DNA of 64,000 bases, from positions 578,805 to 642,804 of the forward strand of contig CBDFHW010000012.1 in NCBI GenBank assembly GCA_965247815.1. Direction: 5' to 3'. A model generated the notes under the pieces. That model did no database searches. It was not told where the DNA came from and worked only from the letters and a program-made list of their open reading frames with translations. This DNA comes from CBDAQA01 sp965247815. Lineage in GTDB: Bacteria > Planctomycetota > Phycisphaerae > Tepidisphaerales > Tepidisphaeraceae. Shown piece after piece: positions 62,351 to 64,000 of this stretch (position 1 is the stretch's first letter; every line of letters begins with the position of its first letter). Both the position numbers and the translations under genes were made by a program.

Positions 62351-62827
62351 CTAATCGCGGCGCGACTTTTCGGGCTCTCGTGCTTCGCGAATCAGCGACG
62401 GGCATAATAATAAAGTGACCAGATTGTCGACCGGTTTACCGTTGTTACTCAAGTCGTCGCGGAGCGCTTTAAGCTGACGAATCTGCGACGACTTTAATCC
62501 CGCGGTTTTCATCAGTTCGCGGATCAGTTTGCCTTTGTGGTTCAGCGTCTGCGGGCGGGCGACCGGCCGCTGCACCCGGTTGATCGCGACCACCAGGACG
62601 ATCACGCCGGCGAAGGCCGAGATGAACCCGAGCACCTTTGTCCCGTCGATCGGGTCGCTGTGCACGTTGCTCTGGATACTTTTAAAAACGTCGTCCTGGG
62701 TCGGGTTGGCCGACGCGGTAGAGGATGACAGCAGCAGGAGCAGACCGAAGAATAAGACCAGCGCGAAGGCCCTGATCCGGTTAACGGTCGGGCGTGGGGT
62801 AACTTTGTTCTGCAACTCGGCATTCAT
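62351..62827 (-). CDS. Hypothetical membrane protein
   Basis: A 158-residue protein. Residues 18-42 form a first helix or signal peptide (FALVLFFGLLLLLSSSTASA); a second helix lies at about 64-83 (VLGFISAFAGVIVLVVAIN). A basic C-terminal domain follows (LNHKGKLIRELMKTAGLKSS, TLLLCPSLI). The start is three bases after the stop of the HEAT-repeat gene, so the two are one transcript. Confidence 0.7.
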   Translation of the reverse strand: MNAELQNKVTPRPTVNRIRAFALVLFFGLLLLLSSSTASANPTQDDVFKSIQSNVHSDPIDGTKVLGFISAFAGVIVLVVAINRVQRPVARPQTLNHKGKLIRELMKTAGLKSSQIRQLKALRDDLSNNGKPVDNLVTLLLCPSLIREAREPEKSRRD

Positions 62828-62830
62828 CGT

Positions 62831-64000
62831 TCACCCTGCCTTGGCGCGTTGCTCGCGGATAATCTCGGATGCCGCTTTCAGAATCGCCAGCGCGTACCGG
62901 CGGACCCGCAGGTCCGGGTCGGCCTTGACCATCCGGCCGACTTCACCGACCAGGTTCCACCAGCCGGTCTGTTTGAGCGCCCACATGGCCGAGATGCGGT
63001 GTTCCGGCCGGGCGTCGTTCAGCATCGCCAGCAGGCTCGCGCCGAACGCGCCCATCCGCAGTTTGTGCATGACCTTGATGGCGTTGGCCCGTTCGCGGTT
63101 GCTGCCGTGGCGGGCGCGCTGGATCAGCATCGGGACGAACGTCGTCCGGTGGTTGGCCTCGAGGACTTCGATCGTGTTGGCGCGCACCCGGGAATCGGGG
63201 TCGGTGAGCAGCCGTTCGATTAAGACGTCCGGCGCGAGGCTCGGAACGTCGACCAGCAGCGAGACGGCTTTACTGCGCAGCCGGGGGCTTACGTCCGCGC
63301 AGACGACCAGCAGCGCGTTCTGCGTCTGCTCGGCCAGCTTCAGTTCCTGTACCATCAACAGCGCCTGCAGTCGTTGTTCCAACGTCCCGGAGGTCATCTT
63401 TCGGCTCAACCGCAGCGTCGAGTCGGGGAGCATCTTCAACAGCGCTTTACCGGCCTGTTTGCGGACCGGTTTTTCGAGCTTGGTGTATTTGCCCCAGAAC
63501 TGTTCGAACCCGCTCCGCCCGACCGACCGCGCGATAATCCGCCGGGCCGACTCCGGCGCGGTCGTCATGCGCTGCAGCAGGATATTTTCGTAGTCCGGCA
63601 AACGCCGGCGGATCACCTCGCGGACCGCCATCCGGGCGATCCGTTCGTCGGGGTCGTTTAGGAATGACTTGAGCAGGAGGGCTGAATTTCCGCGGCGTCT
63701 CGCCACGATCCGCATCAACCGCAACCGGGCGGCTACGTTCACCGGGTCGTCGCCTTGGGCGTGTGCCCGCAACCGTTCGAGCCGCTCGTCCTGCGCGACG
63801 TCGTGAATCCCCGACGCGGCGATCCATTCTCCGATCCGTGCCGCGTCCCCGGCTTCACGGCGGGACACGTCCCGCAGCAATTCGGTTTCGCTCCACCACG
63901 CGCCGCGGGTCACCAGGTGCATGCAATTGACCAGCGCGTGGTCTTTCAACCAGTGCGTCCGGCGGAGCAGCGCGTCGAGCGTCGGTGCTTCTTCGATGTG
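62831..64000 (-). CDS. HEAT-repeat protein, partial at the window edge
   Basis: 389 codons are visible; the frame stays open to 64000, so the N-terminus lies outside. Helical pairs of about 35 residues repeat through the protein (AVREVIRRRLPDYENILLQR, AVSLLVDVPSLAPDVLIERL, TIEVLEANHRTTFVPMLIQR), typical of HEAT or PBS-lyase-like repeats used in protein binding. Downstream is a two-helix membrane protein, a likely partner. Confidence 0.75.
   Translation of the reverse strand, partial: HIEEAPTLDALLRRTHWLKDHALVNCMHLVTRGAWWSETELLRDVSRREAGDAARIGEWIAASGIHDVAQDERLERLRAHAQGDDPVNVAARLRLMRIVARRRGNSALLLKSFLNDPDERIARMAVREVIRRRLPDYENILLQRMTTAPESARRIIARSVGRSGFEQFWGKYTKLEKPVRKQAGKALLKMLPDSTLRLSRKMTSGTLEQRLQALLMVQELKLAEQTQNALLVVCADVSPRLRSKAVSLLVDVPSLAPDVLIERLLTDPDSRVRANTIEVLEANHRTTFVPMLIQRARHGSNRERANAIKVMHKLRMGAFGASLLAMLNDARPEHRISAMWALKQTGWWNLVGEVGRMVKADPDLRVRRYALAILKAASEIIREQRAKAG

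Noticed and set aside
62529..63593. 354-residue plus-strand open frame.
   Set aside because: It lies antisense to the HEAT-repeat and membrane protein genes, is Arg/Ser-rich without domain pattern, and is a composition artefact.
1..64000. CRISPR array, prophage, rRNA, tRNA or large integrative element.
   Set aside because: No regularly spaced direct repeats, phage genes or RNA gene patterns were seen; the mobile content is limited to two insertion sequences and small repeats.

Overview
The window is a GC-rich (roughly 60-65 %) chromosomal segment whose gene content points to a member of the Planctomycetota, most likely class Phycisphaerae. The pointers are small membrane proteins with the CGQCGYDLR zinc ribbon, large secreted Ig-like proteins with a planctomycete-type N-terminal LE-x-R-x-L motif, a TPR/O-GlcNAc-transferase-like protein, a CxxCH-containing exported protein, and several palindromic repeat families of the kind scattered through such genomes. 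The taxonomic call is inference; no rRNA or tRNA gene was seen.

Layout. 0.2-4.6 kb: a GT-C membrane glycosyltransferase and a secreted GH51 arabinofuranosidase ending in a clear intrinsic terminator. 4.6-5.8 kb: a decayed zinc-ribbon gene with an in-frame stop and a palindrome-flanked replacement of its core. 5.8-9.2 kb: NfeD-type membrane protease, pdxA and a zinc-ribbon membrane protein. 9.3-15.1 kb: a tightly overlapping four-gene DNA repair operon (MBL-fold exonuclease, ATP-dependent ligase, Lhr-like helicase, PdeM phosphoesterase). 15.1-20.4 kb: a membrane protein, an aminotransferase, a small unknown protein, a GH76 enzyme and oligoendopeptidase F. 20.5-21.2 kb: a BrnT-like toxin/RHH antitoxin pair whose toxin frame carries a stop. 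21.2-30.7 kb: mostly housekeeping genes (mutS, riboflavin synthase, an oxidoreductase/MFS pair, a lone receiver domain, zwf). 30.8-36.9 kb: planctomycete hypotheticals, including a CxxCH protein, a possible band-7/propeller fusion, a SPOR-domain membrane protein and a SprA-like putative metalloprotease. 37.4-46.2 kb: a glycan and surface block with two glycosyltransferases transcribed away from two paralogous Ig-like secreted proteins, with a stray export-signal fragment between the paralogues. 46.4-47.4 kb: a NucS-like nuclease gene broken by a stop and lacking a catalytic Asp. 47.4-49.3 kb: transketolase. 49.6-53.8 kb: a mobile and repeat-rich patch with an IS3 element inserted exactly at the edge of an older IS5-type element, which itself sits in an ~88-bp palindromic repeat. 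54.0-59.8 kb: rpoN, an lgt-like gene, a lipoprotein, a Tes/MJ0619-like radical SAM protein with a small overlapping membrane-protein gene, a site-2 protease and an HMA protein. 59.9-64 kb: an ECF sigma/anti-sigma pair and three further hypotheticals, the last running off the window.

How the parts relate. zwf and transketolase together cover oxidative and non-oxidative pentose-phosphate steps, though they are not adjacent. The repair operon and mutS are separate repair functions. The most unusual theme is repeat-driven gene erosion: four palindromic repeat families are visible, and three genes are interrupted by in-frame stops. In two of the three, independent damage (core replacement, catalytic-residue loss) argues for pseudogenes rather than recoding. 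Many genes here end in TGA, so the organism uses TGA as a normal stop.
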